Shown: piece after piece, positions 31,701 to 46,778 of the stretch | How the letters are laid out: each line of letters begins with the position of its first letter | How positions within the stretch are numbered: the first letter of the stretch is position 1 | Source of the DNA: Larimichthys crocea | Lineage: Eukaryota > Chordata > Actinopteri > Sciaenidae | Reading direction: 5' to 3' | DNA length: 64,000 nucleotides | Assembly (NCBI RefSeq): GCF_000972845.2 | Contig: NC_040018.1 | Coordinates: forward strand, 2,957,632 to 3,021,631 | Position numbers and translations under genes: made by a program | The notes under the pieces: generated by a model | What the model was told of the DNA's origin: nothing | Databases searched by the model: none | Seen by the model: only the letters and a program-made list of their open reading frames with translations

Positions 31701-34700
31701 ATAGAGATATTAGTCTGATACAATTCCCCAGGGCAATGAGATTAACTAAGAAATGTCCTTGTACAGGAACCCCGTACACCTCAATGTCACATCAGCAGGT
31801 CAGTAACTTTGCAATCTCTTTATGGTTACTCACAATAATGAAATAGTCGATTCATACTGACTGTGAGTCTGTGGAAGAACTACAAATCCTAGACATAACG
31901 AGCAAAAAATAACATAGTATGTGCTCTTGCCCTCCATATTATAAATCAGTTTATCATTTGGACAAGGTGAGTCATGGTGCGTTGATGCTTGAGGGAAGAT
32001 TTGACCTCTGAATAGCCAGAGAGGAGCACAGGAATAAAAATGTAGTAACCTTAATGAGAGCATACAAAGATAGAGCTTCTTTGTGATGCCACTAAGAGGG
32101 ACAATCTGGCCAAAGTGTTTTTCTGCTGTTGTTGGTTCTTCAACAAAAATGACAAATAGGTATGTCATGGTCTATTAACACAAAGTAGGACACAAAGAAG
32201 GTCCAATTTGTGAGAGACAAACACATAAAGCGGGGGCAGGGAGACTCCAGATGTTCCTGTTTATTCAGAGCAGGGGCTGAGTGGAAAGACTTCTAATGGG
32301 GTTCTTTTCTACCGTAGTAAGCAGGTTAAACCACAACTGTAGTCATGGCCGAGTTTTATCTACAGGCAAAAAGCGTATTGGAAATCAAGCAGGTGTAGAT
32401 CATGAGTGGACACTGACTGTACTGTTCAAAATCTGTCTACGTGAGATGAAAAAAAGAGATAGTGGTCTCCTGGGCTTTCTAACCCTGTGTCACATACGCA
32501 GAAAGAGAGAGAGAGAAAACAGGCAATAGTAATCGCTTTTGCACCCATGTGTGAGCTTGTTAAGCCACATTTGAAATGACAGCATTCCCATATGTGGGTG
32601 AAGGTTAATGTGTTGTGAATTTGACCTATTTCAGAGGAGTCTGTTGATGAGATCTCCTGGCAAACATTACCCACAAGACTACGATGATAATGCTGCTGTC
32701 ATTCTACATCCATGTGCACTTGTTGTATCTTTTTTTTTTATCGTGTTTCCATTGTGGTTGATTATACAGTTTATATAAGAAGAGCATGCAGATCACATGG
32801 CAGGACAGTGTCTGGCAAGCTAGCAACATGTTGGATATCTATTATATGGGCACTCATGCACATCTTTCCACTCGGTTGCATTGATCAGTTTATTGCCAGC
32901 GTGTCAATTGGCCCTCAGCAGTACAGTAGACCTATGTGTCCCAGTTTAAAAGCCAGTTGTAAAACACAGACCTCATTTCTCTATCCTCTACAGGGACAAA
33001 TATTTAATTTTGGCTGTTATTCCATGAGGAATCTTTTATTGGCACCATCTACTCCCAGCTGGATCTGCTCACTTCCAGAGTCATACTTTAGCTTATTGTA
33101 TTATCTGCACTGCTCTTATTCCTGTGTATCCCAGTTTTCTTTGTGTATTACATGGTGTAATTACATTATGTCAGGACTGTAGTCCTTTAATACTGTTATG
33201 AACAGGGAAAACTGGTTAGCAGTGGTATGGCATGGAAAAATGTAAAGAATCCAAATGATACAGGTCCTCTAAAACACGTAATGTAATGTAGTATACAGTA
33301 TATCTCTCTTTTTTTCTATCTTCTTATCATAAAACCTCAAACTGTTTAGGCTGTATTGGTGTAAGCTTCTTATCTACTTGGACATGCAACAATCATTTAA
33401 AACCATTAAATTTACATGTAGGACGTTAACCTTTTATGACTGACACACCCTCCTATGTGGTAAAAATGGGATGAAAGAAATATATTTATATCCCCCATGC
33501 AGGATTTAATTTAGCAAACTAATTACTCATTTTACAGCACAACTTAAAACTAAGTCCAAGATGAAAATCCCCAAAAGCAACTGCCAGACGTCTGTATAGA
33601 CTACAAAAACCCTCCAAAGCCAAATAGTCAAGCAACTAATAAATCTGACGTTGTCCCAGACAGCCTCTGATCATGTAGGCTTATTAGACAGATTAAACAG
33701 TGTGGAGATGATGGATTTCTGAAGTGGCTGCATGTTTTAATGTTAATAGATGACACTGTTATCCTTGCAACAACCAGAGAAAAGCTGACCGAGAAACAAA
33801 GTTTTTAAATATGGCATTCTGGTTAATGAAGATAAAACAAAGTTTATGGTTATTTTGGAAAGTGACCAGGACAGGCAGCCTATTCAACCGAACTCATTTA
33901 TAGTAAGGCACTGCAACAGTTATATGTATCTTGGAGCCATTTTTACTGCTGATGGTAATGCCCGAAAATCTCTTGACTTACATGTCAAAGATAAAATGAA
34001 GCACTTAAACAAAACTGATAATTTTTCTATCAACTAATTATGATACTCCATTTTGTGTTCAATTAAAAGTGTTTGAGGCTTTTTCATTAGCTATTTTGAA
34101 TGGATGCGAGGCTTGGCTAAAAGGTCTGTTAAATCTCTTTATATGACTTCGGTGAAATCTTTATTGGGGGTGAGGTCTACCACACCAAACCTTATTTGCC
34201 TGGTGGAGGCAGGGTTCGCTTCAGTGCAAGTCTTAATCAGACAGAAACAAGCCAGATTCCTGACTAAGGTGATGCAGCGGCAGGGTATCCAAGATGACCC
34301 CTTATGGTTTGTTCTTAAAATGACAAGAAAGGAAAACAAGGTCATGGATTAATTCCTAAAGGAGTTAATGGATGACCAAGACCACATTGAGAGAGATCGT
34401 GCAGACATGATTGTGGAAATACGCTCTAATGAAGGAACAAGATACAAAACCTACCAAGTCATCAACCCGAACATGTACATCATGAGGACCACTTGAGAGC
34501 GACTTTCACACAGTTACGGTTGTCCTCTTATAGGCTGCGTGTAGAAACACCCCCACACCATGTGTGTGTCATTGTAATATGGGCATCCAAAATGAGGAAC
34601 ATTTACTCATGTGCCCTCACACAAAGGACATCTGTGCAAAATACGGACCTGATTCCACAGAGTTGAGCTCTCTCTTCATCAACGATGATAAAGAGATTTT

Positions 34701-37700
34701 AGTTATGTTACAAGTTTGTCTTGCAATGCTGGAAAAATGATGATGGGAGATGGAATAGTATAGTGCAATCGAGGTGTTCGTATGACAAATGTATTGTTAG
34801 TGTATCATTTTTTTCTTTTTTTTGTGTGTGTGGGTTCATGGGTTTTTGTTGTCTATTGTTCATTGTTTGGACCCAAATGTTATGTTTTTTAATTATTTGT
34901 GTCAACAAAAGTAACTAACTAACTAGTTAGTTGGGCCTCTCATTGTATTTTTTTCAGTCAATTGTTTGTGTTTTATTTTGTTTTTGTAACCAAAATTACA
35001 GAAATCCAGCTACTGCAAGTCTCCTTGTTATTTAATTTTAATTACCTCGCTATCTTCCTGTGGTTTCACTGGTGTGAAGACAGTTTCACAATTTTTCCAT
35101 TCCAGACCATTTAAACTTTTACAGTGGCAACCAAGAGATGCCAACCACACCAAGCTGATTCAATGTTGTAGCTGCATAAAAAGCAGGGGTGGTGTTGCAG
35201 GGTGGAGTTGGTTAAGATATATGTGCAGAGTTAAGATAAAGATGAACATTTAGGCTTCTCATCCTATCTTTCCATGACACGAGGACCTGCTTCATTTACA
35301 CATGCTTTCTTTGCTGCTACCCTCAGCACCTTTCCACTCCAAACCACAACAGTGTTTTTCCCCTGACGATGTGGAATAATGTCTTTTAGCCTTTATTACC
35401 CCAAGCTCAGGAATTCACAGCTCCCATTCTTCATTGTCAGGAGCGCTGCCAGGCTACAGTCTTTACCTTGTGTGACCAAAAGGAAGAAATACAGAGACTT
35501 AGAGGAGAATAACCAAAATACCTTCATAACAGTTTGTTAAATGAGTCAAAATGATTCTGGCTAACTACTGATCTACTTAAAGGTATAGTTCACGTATTTT
35601 GAGGTAGGGTTGTGTGAGGTACTTATGCATAGTCATTTTACTCTAACCTACAGTAGATGGTGGACAAGGTGCCCCCAGTTTGTAGAAGCAGGCAGGGCAG
35701 AGCTAAGCACTGCTGAGGACAAGGTCAGCAGGCACTAACTGTAGAGCTTCCATATTCCTACACATAAATCCAGCTGCATTGTGCACTGTATTATGCCACA
35801 GATCAGCTGTCTGGACCAGAGTTACAGTGGCACAGCCAGAAAAACACAAGCTTGCACCGTCTTTGAAAGTTTTAGAAACAATTTTGCTAAGTTTGAACAG
35901 AAAATTTCATTCTGATCTCATAACTTTCTGATCCAAAAAGCTGACAGCAAGGTAAAGTGGTGAAAATTCTTTAAATAGCATACACTTGAACCGATATTGA
36001 TTTAAACCATCCTTTTAATTGATAATTTTGAAGGTAAACAACGCCAAAATAATTCAAGCGAAAGATGTTCCAAGTTTATTTTAGATATGTTCAGGATGGT
36101 TTTAGACAGAAAGGACAGGTGGGAGGCATGGGTATAGGGTGGTGGAGAGGTGTTTTATGTTTGATGATGCTTTATTTGTCTTTTTTTAACATGATTACAA
36201 GTGTGAATTTAAGAAAATTTTACATTTACACCTTGCTAGCACATGGGAGAAGCACACTTATTCTTTAATTATCCATTTCTAATTAACAATTCTTCAAACT
36301 GAGCTAAATCTTGATCAGGTCACTGCATGTTTTCCTCACACTCCCTTTGTATTTTTAACACATAAATAAATAAATGACCTGGTACTCCAGCAAAACTTCT
36401 CAGCTGCATTCGACACCCACGGAGAAGACGCAGTGGGAATGCAGACACAGATGGCTCTCAGCTGGTGAATCCGTCCAGCAGATAACACACAAAGAAAACG
36501 CATACAGCCACAGGATTTCCCTGCGAAACAGGCTTTCGTATTCCTCTTATCCAAGTGTGTAGACCTTCATATGACAAAGACAAAACAATACTTTAAACAT
36601 GATTATTTTTCTCTTGAAAACTTTAACCTAAATTTGAAAGATTGAGGAGCATGTGCAGGACAATATCTGAACAGTTAAAGTCTCAAGCTTCAGAATTCTG
36701 CGTGAATGAGCAATTTATCCGTATGTTTTATGTTGGTCATAAAAATAACTACAATAGTAGAGAATACAGTTGGCTGGGATAGTGTGAATTTTAATGTCCA
36801 ATAATGTCTAAAGGCTCTTTGTTTTCTCCACTCTGTTGTTGGACTGTTGCTTTTTTAGGCAAACAGGCATACCCCATGTGTTACCATAGTGACAGCAATG
36901 GAAATCCAGACAGCTGGAATTTCGAACAAATTCTCCAAAAATAAGGACCGATTGACATTTACACTGACGTTTCTCAGTTGTGATGAAAAATATCTGGCAA
37001 AAGCTCTGAAGGAAGAATCAGATAATAGTTCTGTGAAGTGAATCCCAGTATAAATCAAACCCAGTGACGTCGCTGCACACACACGCTAATATAAACTGCT
37101 TTTATACTTTATACTAAGCTGCTGATATACTACATAGAAGAGATGATTTTTGATTCTTTCTGGCATTTCCTTCCTCCCGTTTTGGAACACCTAACTCCTC
37201 TGTGAGGAGTATGAAGACAGCCAAGTAATTCCTGTTATCAACATGGTGTTTCTTCTCACCTGCCAGCTCATCAAAGCTGTTCTGTGCCTGCTCACTCCCT
37301 CAACAAGACACCCATACCAACCACTAGGAGTCGCTACTACCACTACCTACCTCCCACCTATGAACGCTGTCCAAAACCGCAATGGTAACACCCAAGAGTG
37401 AAGGATGTCTGAACTTAACCCAGGTTTGTGAGGCGTCAATAGCTTTCCCCGAGCGCCACCTGCCGCCTGATCTTTCCACACAGCAACTGAACTCAAACAA
37501 GCTTCGCTTATACGATGGATTTGCTTTGGTCAAACTCATCTAACAAACTGCTGACATATCAGGGTTTATCTGTGACTCTGAGCTGACACTTTCACCATCT
37601 ACTGTAGCCTTTATAAGAGGCTTATCTACTGGATTTATGCTTCATGTGATCTCTTTCAGAGCTGTGAACCACCATGACTTACTACCTTTAAAATAATTTG

Positions 37701-40043
37701 TGTATTTTGTCATTTGTAGCAATATTGGAAAGAAAAGACTGTAGCATGGCTTCTAAAATATATTCAATATAAAAGTAAGTATAGAGACATCAAGTAGGAA
37801 TTAGGGCACGTGAGGAATGAGAGTGAAAAACATGAAGTGTTTCATGTGCTGCAGAGAGACTGTTTGCTATTAGTGCCCATTGGCAAAACAGAGAGCTGAA
37901 TTGATGACCCTGATGAACTCAAATGTGTGTGAGTGTGTGTGTTTGTGAGAGAGAGAGAGTGTGTGGGTGGTAGTATCATCCACCATGGAAGCACTCTCAC
38001 TCGTTGCCCCACTCCCCCCTCATTGCTCTCTTACGCTCACTCAACTCTTTATGGCTCTTCTCATTCAGTGTAGCATACAGTTCCACCTACAGTTTAATGC
38101 ACACAAAGATAACTCTGTACGTTCAAATGTTTTTCAAGTTAATCACCAGCACAAGACGTCACAGTACACAATAACCATGCAATATGTGAGAAATAAACAC
38201 ATCACAAAACATTAGGTGTCAGCAGCGATGATGGAATGGACCTGAGATCTGAGTTGACGCTGCCTAAGCATGTGAGAAATGAAAACACAGCACTGCTTCA
38301 GTCAGCCTCATGCTTGGAAGTGTGGTGTGGAAAGAAAAATTACGTAAGTAGATTCCACAACACTTCATCAAGACTCCCAACCACGCAGCTACTGTTTCAG
38401 TGAGGACGGACCACCCTTATTCTCGCTGCAGTGGCACTGCAATGGCCTGCATAGTTGACATGTATTTGCATGTACAAGTTTTGCATTGGCGTTCCCTTTT
38501 GCTTCAAATTCATCTGATGAAGTTACAGAACTTACTTTGGTGAATACAGAATCATTATAATTTAAATGAATGCAGTGTATAATGCAATAAATTTTGCCTT
38601 CATGAAGGTCGGTCTTTGTTGAAACTGTTTCAGAGAGGCGCTGATTCACTGATCATTTTGGAGGGTGTACTTTGTGATGCTGCTGAACCGTATTGTTGAA
38701 CTTCCTCTCATTGATATAAATGGGGTGGAGAAAATTATACAAACATCTGTCAGTTTAATGCAATACAATACACATGTATTTACATGTACAATTCTACTGA
38801 GATGAGCTGATTTCTGACCCCAGTTTGTCACAATTGCTGGTCTGACCAGATTCTTAAACCCCTAAAATTTGATACAGTAATTGCCTGTGGAACTAAACAC
38901 TAATGAGAGCGGGATAGTCAATGGCAATTAAATTTTTCTATCGAGTTTTACGATATAAATAACAATCGCACAGCTGCTCAAGCCATTTAGTCTGTTTCAA
39001 TGTGCCAAAGCCAGTTACTATCTGACAAGAGAGCCTCGTGTGTCACTATAACTCTGCTGTAATGGCCACATGACTTTTAGGATCCTCTAAATGAGAGCGA
39101 GAGAGAGACTGCAGATAAAAGACGGATAAGGACAAAGACAGGCAGATAGCAAGATATAAAAAAGAAAGCACATAGCTGCGGCTTTAAGGAATAATACAGA
39201 CTGAAGGCTGAAAGGACATTTACAAGAGGAGGCAAGGGACAGTAACAAATTGGAGACTTTGTGCTGTTATGTACAGCATTCGTGGAGTGGACTGAGTACG
39301 AGGAAGGAGGATTGCTCAGAGGGAACAAAGAGGATAGACACAGGGTTTTTTCCCTTCCCAATCACCTGTCTCAATGCACTTTTTGCCTTGTCCCCGGGCG
39401 CACAAACAGGAAGCACATCCTATGTCCTGATTGTACACACACACACATTCCTTGGGATGTACACCTAATCTCAGCTGAAGGGGAAAGGGGGATGCTGGTT
39501 AATGGTCACTCTCTCCTGTGTCTTTATTTCTTCTGGAGGACGTTCATAAATAATTTCACAAGACTTCGTCCTCTTTTATTCCAGCGACCCCCCAAAGGGA
39601 GGAATTCCAAAAATGGACACTTCTGTCCAACAAAAAGCCACAACAAAGCTGTGCTCTGTGCGTATTTCGCAATGAATTCAAATCATACTTTGGTGAGAAA
39701 AGTCAGTTACGATAAAATGAGTGTCTGGATTGTGTGAACGCATTCGCAGAGGAGGAATGATTCATGCAGTGACACAAGGAAAGATGGGCTTCCCAATTCT
39801 TTTGGAAACACACTACAGGCTTTACACACACACACACACGCACACACACACCGATTTGAAAAGTACAGTTTTTACAGACAGACACACACACACACATTGA
39901 GTAGGGTAAGGAAGCTTTCTGACAGGCAATGAGCTCATGAGATCTGAATGTCTTCCTGTGGTGAATGCTTTTCTGTGGCTTTCTCACAGCTATTTCCCTC
40001 TTTACCTCTATTTTCTCACACTTTTTGCCCCCCCTCCCTCCTC

Positions 40044-40092
<49 letters not shown>

Positions 40093-43000
40093 AACTCGCT
40101 CTCCCTGTGTTAATTCTTTTATCTGCTCCATTTAGAGTGAATAGAAGAAACAAAAAACCTTAATTCTGGATTTAGTTTTCCTAATCTGTTAAGCCTTTGT
40201 GTATTTTTTTCCTACTCTAGGAATAGCCGGTTTTGGGTTGCTAGGTTGGCGATTTAGCGCTCAGTTTAATGTGTCCGTCTGTCTGTCCGTCTGTCTGTCT
40301 GTGTCTGAGAGAGCGTGCGGGCAAACATTAAGCTTAACAAATGGCCAGTGGTTGAAATCAGACTCAATTGAGATTTATGGTGGGCGAGGTGCCCCGAGTA
40401 AAGAACTTAGACAGTTGTGTGTGGACGTGCTTGGATTTGTGTGTGCGGACTCTCTACAGAAAATGTTTCTATTTTGTTTGGGCAAACAAAATCACAATAA
40501 ACTCATATAAAAAATGAAACGGGATAGTTGCTGAGATTTGTCAGGGCTTTCATATCTTGAATCGTTTTATGCTACAAGAGTCTTAACAGCCTTACAGTTA
40601 ACAGCAGAAGCTGTACCATAAACAGACTGAAAATGGCTTTCAGACGTCTTTCCAACCACACATGTGTGCCTGACATCAGAGCAGCGTGGGCCTCCTTCAT
40701 AATTGGGGTGTTTGCAGATATGTAATTGCAAACACACTTAACACAGCTGGAATGCTACTTTGAATTATATAGAATCCACGTCAGTATGGTTAAATATAAA
40801 GCTTTTGCTGGAGAGAAACAGGCATGTACATGTGTGTGTGGGTTCTTGTACTTTAGACGCGTGGAATAAAGACATTTTAAGTTGGAGCACGCTTCCAATC
40901 TTCAAATGTGCAAAGGAGCTAATTTCAGGCACTCGTGTGTTAGAGGAGCAGGAGGACATGGAGTTTTTAAGGAAACAGCCAAAATAAATTGACTAGTTTT
41001 GCCCTGAGCAGGTCTTCCTCAGGCTGAGCCTCAAAACAATCCATTTTGGGGTGTGTTCTGATTAGGTTTGCAAAATTCCAGGGATCTTCAAAGTTGGAAA
41101 GTTTCCATGGCGAAATAATGGAAATTTATGGGAAATGACAGGAATAGGTTGGCCCTTAAGAGGGATCTAATATATTTTATCCAAGTTTATTTGATATAAT
41201 TTCATTGACCATTTATGAGGCTATCTTATTATGACGCTAATTTGCCCCCAATTACTAAATTACCCCTAATTTCCAGTTAATTCCCATAAACTCCCATTCA
41301 TTTCCATAATTCCCAGGGAAAGTCTCTGATTTGGAATATTTCCAAAATTCGCCAGCTTAACTTCAGCTGGAAAGTGTCTGGAAATTTCCCACCCCTTTGC
41401 AACCCTTGATCTGATTGGGTAAAAGCATTTGCGAAATCTTATTTGAGGGCTCAACTTTCGTTTGAGGGCTAAAGCTAGAGGAGCTGAGAGGAGGCTGCAG
41501 TGCAGATGCTTAAGGTTTAGAGTTATGAGCCAGAGAATGAATGAAGTCATAAAGGGTCCTCTCAAGTATAGTAATACACACATAAGTATGTGTGTTTGCT
41601 GGTGTGTGTCCGGTCCCGCCCTCTGGGAACAGACAATCATTTATCACCACATGGATTCCCTTTTAGTGTTAGCTGGGGAGCTGGTGTCTAAAGGAACAAA
41701 AAGGGGCACTCTGAAGGCCAGTCCTCCCCCTCCTCATCTTAGTCACTCTACTCCTCCCTCAGCGTCCCTCTGTCCTTCTCTCCCACCCCCCTTCCCAAAG
41801 CCCTGGCACACTGCTCTTTCTGTGGTATCCAACCAAAAACAACTGGACCATTTTAGGGGTTGCCGTGCGAATCACAGCTTTTTAATCAAAGGGGTATTCA
41901 AAAGAACAGTCCACTTGGTCTGAGTAACTTTTTCTATGCCAGCAGCTTGCAGTTATGCTTCATGGGAGGGTTGAATCGGTTGCTAAATGCACAGAAATTG
42001 CTTTGAATATGAAACAGAACTCAGTCCTTCTGTGCTTTTATTCCCCAACGTCTCTGGCTGGAGGTCAGTTGGCAGACAGAGGGCTGGGTGACCTCAGCCT
42101 TCTGGAGAGGTCAGCTTCTTGCATAGAGAAATCCCACTGTGGCCATTATGCCTCTCCCTTGAGCCCCGTGGACAGACAGCAAAACTAAAACTGACAGGAA
42201 GGTAACTCAGGGCAACGATCAATGCAAAAGCTAGCCTCTGTTGCCCCCTGTGTTGTTGGAGGACACTGAAGTGGTCTTTTATTGAACAAACTGAAGGCTG
42301 AGTTCCTACTTGCACATAATGTAAGGGAGCAGCTGTGAGCTGCAGGGTTTCATTTAGCTTCTTTGAGATGAAGTCGAACAGTCTTAAGGATGTAGATGCA
42401 CACACTCACATGAGTTTGGTGAGAAGACTTTTGCTGATATCACTAGATCTCCAACACCGTACCAATTCAGTAGTAGTGATGGAAGTTATCCACCCACCTA
42501 CACATACTGTAATGTGTCTGCCAACTCACATTTGTGCCCTCCCGCCCACGTCCACACACTCATACACACACACACAGACATACATGCAACCAGAACAGAG
42601 TGTCCAGATATAGTAATAATCCAATGCCCTGATGTGCTAGCTGTGTTGGCAGTTTTAAGGTACACCACTGAGAGCAGCAGGCTGCATGCAGCACTAGCTT
42701 CTGTGACGCTTAGTTTATTGCAATAGTAAAAACTCCTGTATCATCCATCTTTAGCAGCATTAAAAGTCCTTGTCCCAGCACTGTGGCAGCACTTGGCATA
42801 GTTACACACAGAAGGATGGTCCTGTTCAAAAACCTGCAGTATAATAACATCATCCATGAATTTGGGGAATTCATTACCCTCAGGTATTTTACAAATCATA
42901 TCATGATGTTCAATTTGAGGGATTATGATATTTGATAGAAATATATGGGATAAACCTCCAGGCCCAAAGAAATTATTGCCAGTAGACTAAAGTGTGCTAA

Positions 43001-46000
43001 AGAGCTTATGGTCTTGTCCAACGTCTCAGTCCAGTAAGGCTGAAAGCAAAGGCCATGGATTTGAACATGTAATGACCTATTTTCAATGTCAGCATTCTGT
43101 CAGAGGTTCCCAAACATGGCATACCATGGCAACCTTTATTAAACTAAATAACGCAGGCTCATCACTCCAACAGATGCTCTGCAGATTAACAGATCAATAA
43201 ACAATGTATTTGTTTCATTTCTTATTCTTAAATTTAGCCTATATTTAAAAAGGCGTACAGGTAAAACACAGAAAACAAAATGGGCTGCAGGTGTTTTAAT
43301 GGGTCAGGTAAGCCTGCTGTTGATGTATGGAGTGAGCGCTCAAGCCACGAGTCTGACTCGTGTTATATTAGTGTATTGTTTTGTTTTTATGAGTACCAGA
43401 TATGACAGAACCAGATCACACATGTATGATGTTGGGAATGTGTGACAATGGTGGATATATTAAGTCTTAAAAGGTCCAGTGTGTAAGACTTATAGGGATC
43501 TATTGGCAGAATGGAATATAATATGTTATGTTTTTATTAGTGTGTAATCACCTGAAAATAAGAATCAGTGTTTTTGTAACCCCAGAATTAGCAGATGATC
43601 TTCTATAGTTCACAATATTTCTACACTCTAAACCAGAACATACAAACCAAACACTGATTAGTCTTTCAGCCACCATATTTTCTGCCTCACTCTTAAAGGG
43701 GCAGGTGAGGCAAGCGGTATTCAGTTGGATGCAATAAAATTGCTAAAATAGTTGCCACTAAATCCTACACAGTTGATCTTTGAGTCTGATTTTAGTGTTG
43801 TTGGTTGGCTCAGATTCTGTTTCTTATGTGTCCAGATTTCTAACTGCTGAGACCCTGAAAGCTTTAAAAGCATGTGGTGTTGCTATGACAAATGGAAACT
43901 GTGGTGCTTTTATTACTGTGATTTTGATCGTAATCACCTTTTTTGCTTTTGTTTTGATAGAAAAATGTAACATAAAATGTTAATATACACGTCTCATATT
44001 TTAAATGTCATTAAAAACACACAACACAACAACAACGATTTGCTAATTCTGTCCTCAAGGCGACCACTAACCCACACACTGTCTGAGACAACTAGTATGG
44101 CAGCTGCCATCTGCGTGTGCTCATAAGGTTTACATTCATCGGCACTGTGATAATTAATCTAGCTATGTTATGTTTTAATCTGGTGAAATAATGCTAGATG
44201 TACTTGTTTGGGGGTGAACAATAAACAATATACATAAACTACGTACAGTATCTTGAGAAATCACAAGGTATAAAAAAACATCTCCAGGACCACCACTGGA
44301 GTTTTCTCGATCCTTGTATTTCACATGGTTGTGTGTCATAGTTTTGGGTTTCTTGTTTAGTGTTTCCTGTTTTATTTTGTATTTTCCCCCTCTCCTCATG
44401 TTTGTAACCTTACTTCCTGCCTTTGTTGTGTTTCCCGCCAGTTTTGATCGTCTGTTCCAGCCTGATCAGGTTCACCTGTGTCTTGTTGGCCTGCCTTCGC
44501 TCGGTGTCAGTGTTCCTGCTGCCTTTTTTGTTATTTTGTGTTTACCTGCTTCTACAGTAAGTTATTAAATTTACCTTTTGTTCACTTACCTTCACGTCAG
44601 CATTTGGGTCCATTTTCTTGAACTAAACCGTGACAGATTGTACACTGAGATGATTTTGCCATTACACTTTCATAGTAGCATAATAAACTTTGATTTAATC
44701 ATGTATGTAGACATGCTATTGAGTAAATAATATAAGTGGTGATAGGCATCCTGGAAACACACTTTAAAGGTGGTAATAAGCCAACATAACGAACATAGCA
44801 TGTACATTATGAGTGATTTAAAGAGATGACATTACAGTCATGGTTGTGCCACACACGTCTCTGTGCCCATTGTAAATCATTTAAATCTGGACTGTAATGT
44901 TGGAAATCAGGCCAGTCCATTCAAGTCTTGGCTTGATACTAAGTAGGCATTGCAGGGTCTGTCTCTCCAAAATATTGTCAGTTTGTATCTGTGTGTGTTG
45001 AGGGGTAGCAGGCTGTTTAGCCCCGTCAGCATACAAGCTTTTGTCCTGTATCCCTCCCAAGGTGACTTCTCTGCTGTTGGCAGGCATAGCCATGAAAGCA
45101 GCTCCCTAGACTCTCTCTCTCTCTCTCTCTCTCCTTCCCTCTCTCTTTGCTTCCCCCACACACCCGTCATCTTTTAGAGACCACTGGATAATGTGCTTTC
45201 ATAGCTTTTTCACAGAGATGTCAAAGCATGTTTTAGTCTAACATTTTCTTTCCCTCCTCACCTCATTTCCATAACTGCAGGTAGGAATCAAAATGCAAGC
45301 AAAAAAGCAAGTATATTCATTAAAATACTCTCTCAATTCCTTTGGCCTTGTCTACAGTCAGATTTAGGCTTTGGCTCAGTGCCAACACAAGAGCGCCTGA
45401 CCTTTTTCTGCTTTCAGTTCTCATAGTGGAGAGCGTCCACCTACGCAGCAGCTCACACACCTCCCACACACAGGCAGAAAAAATATACTTTGAGAGCAAT
45501 CGTCTGTGAATTTATGTGTGTTTTTTGTTGGAGGCTGCAGGCAGGAAATAGAAATTATGTTATTTTGTATGTAACAGAACTTTTGTGTTGAGCCTCGCAG
45601 GTGTTTGGTCATAAGTGTGAGTAAATAGGCCATTGTCCTGTGTCTACAGTAGGTCATCTATTTTTGGTCCAGGTTAATTCTCGACATGGGAGTAGGTGTG
45701 CTTATTTTCTCTCTCTGTGTGTCTCCTCCTGTTTCTGTCTCTCTCTCACTCTTTGTCTGACTCTCTCTTGCTCTGTTAATTGATTAAGAGGATTCAACCG
45801 GCTGCTGCAGCATTAAGCACAGACGGCTACCACCAATACACACTTGGGTGCACATAAACACACCCAAGCAGGACTGACACACCTACTTTCAGATCATCTT
45901 GAGACTGCAACCACACACATACACACATTTGTTATTGTCACATGAGAGCACACTTCATTGACTTCTATCTATTCCCAGAAGAATTACCACAATCTGAATT

Positions 46001-46740
46001 AACTGAACTCTAACATGAACCAAAAAAACAAGTCCAAATTTAGTGATGTGGGAATCTTTTCATCCCCTAATCAGGGCTGAGTCCTGATAATGTGTCAGTT
46101 GAATCATCTTCTCAGTAATGTTTACATTGATTCATCTACTTTTATTCAAAGCGATGTACAATCCAACGCACAATAGATGAAGGAGAAGCCACCATATAAC
46201 TGTAGCACTTTGACGCTGCCGAAATCCGAAATACTCAAGTTATGTTTGCATGTGGGGTGCTTAAAAATCCGCTGTGTGCCAGAATTTGCATATCATAATG
46301 GTAATCTTTCTGTGAAATAGTATTATAAATGACAATTTGCAAAGTTAAATTTGGGGCTTCAGGAGATATGCTTTACCCCCCGAAGCTGCTAGCAAACAAA
46401 GTACCAAATCAGCATGGACCGGCTTCCGAGTTCTCATATTCTCGTATTCAAAACACCTTAAAACAACCAAACCTTACAAACAATACCATATCTTTTCATT
46501 AAGTATCATAACTAAGATTGAAGGTGAGTCTTGTGCAAAATGACAGCACCTAAAAGAAACAGGCCGGATATTAAAGTACATCTCTGAGTCTCTTCTAAAT
46601 AAAGTTTTTCTAGCTTCTTCTTCCATAGATATAAAGAGTAATTTCTTCATATCCAGATTGAATTGCCTGCAATACGCTGCAGATTAGAGAACGTGATCAC
46701 AAAATGTTCTCATCGTAACCAGACTGCATTTTGAAAGGGA

Positions 46741-46778
<38 letters not shown>

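Noticed and set aside
32712..33182. 156-codon plus-strand frame
   Set aside because: Composition is Cys/Ser/Leu/Tyr-rich with no domain pattern, as expected of AT-rich non-coding sequence.
39261..39737. 158-codon plus-strand frame
   Set aside because: No similarity to any family I know, crosses a CA run and has no splice context.
41462..41923. 153-codon plus-strand frame
   Set aside because: It starts next to a MITE and ends in low-complexity Pro/Ser sequence; no gene-like features.
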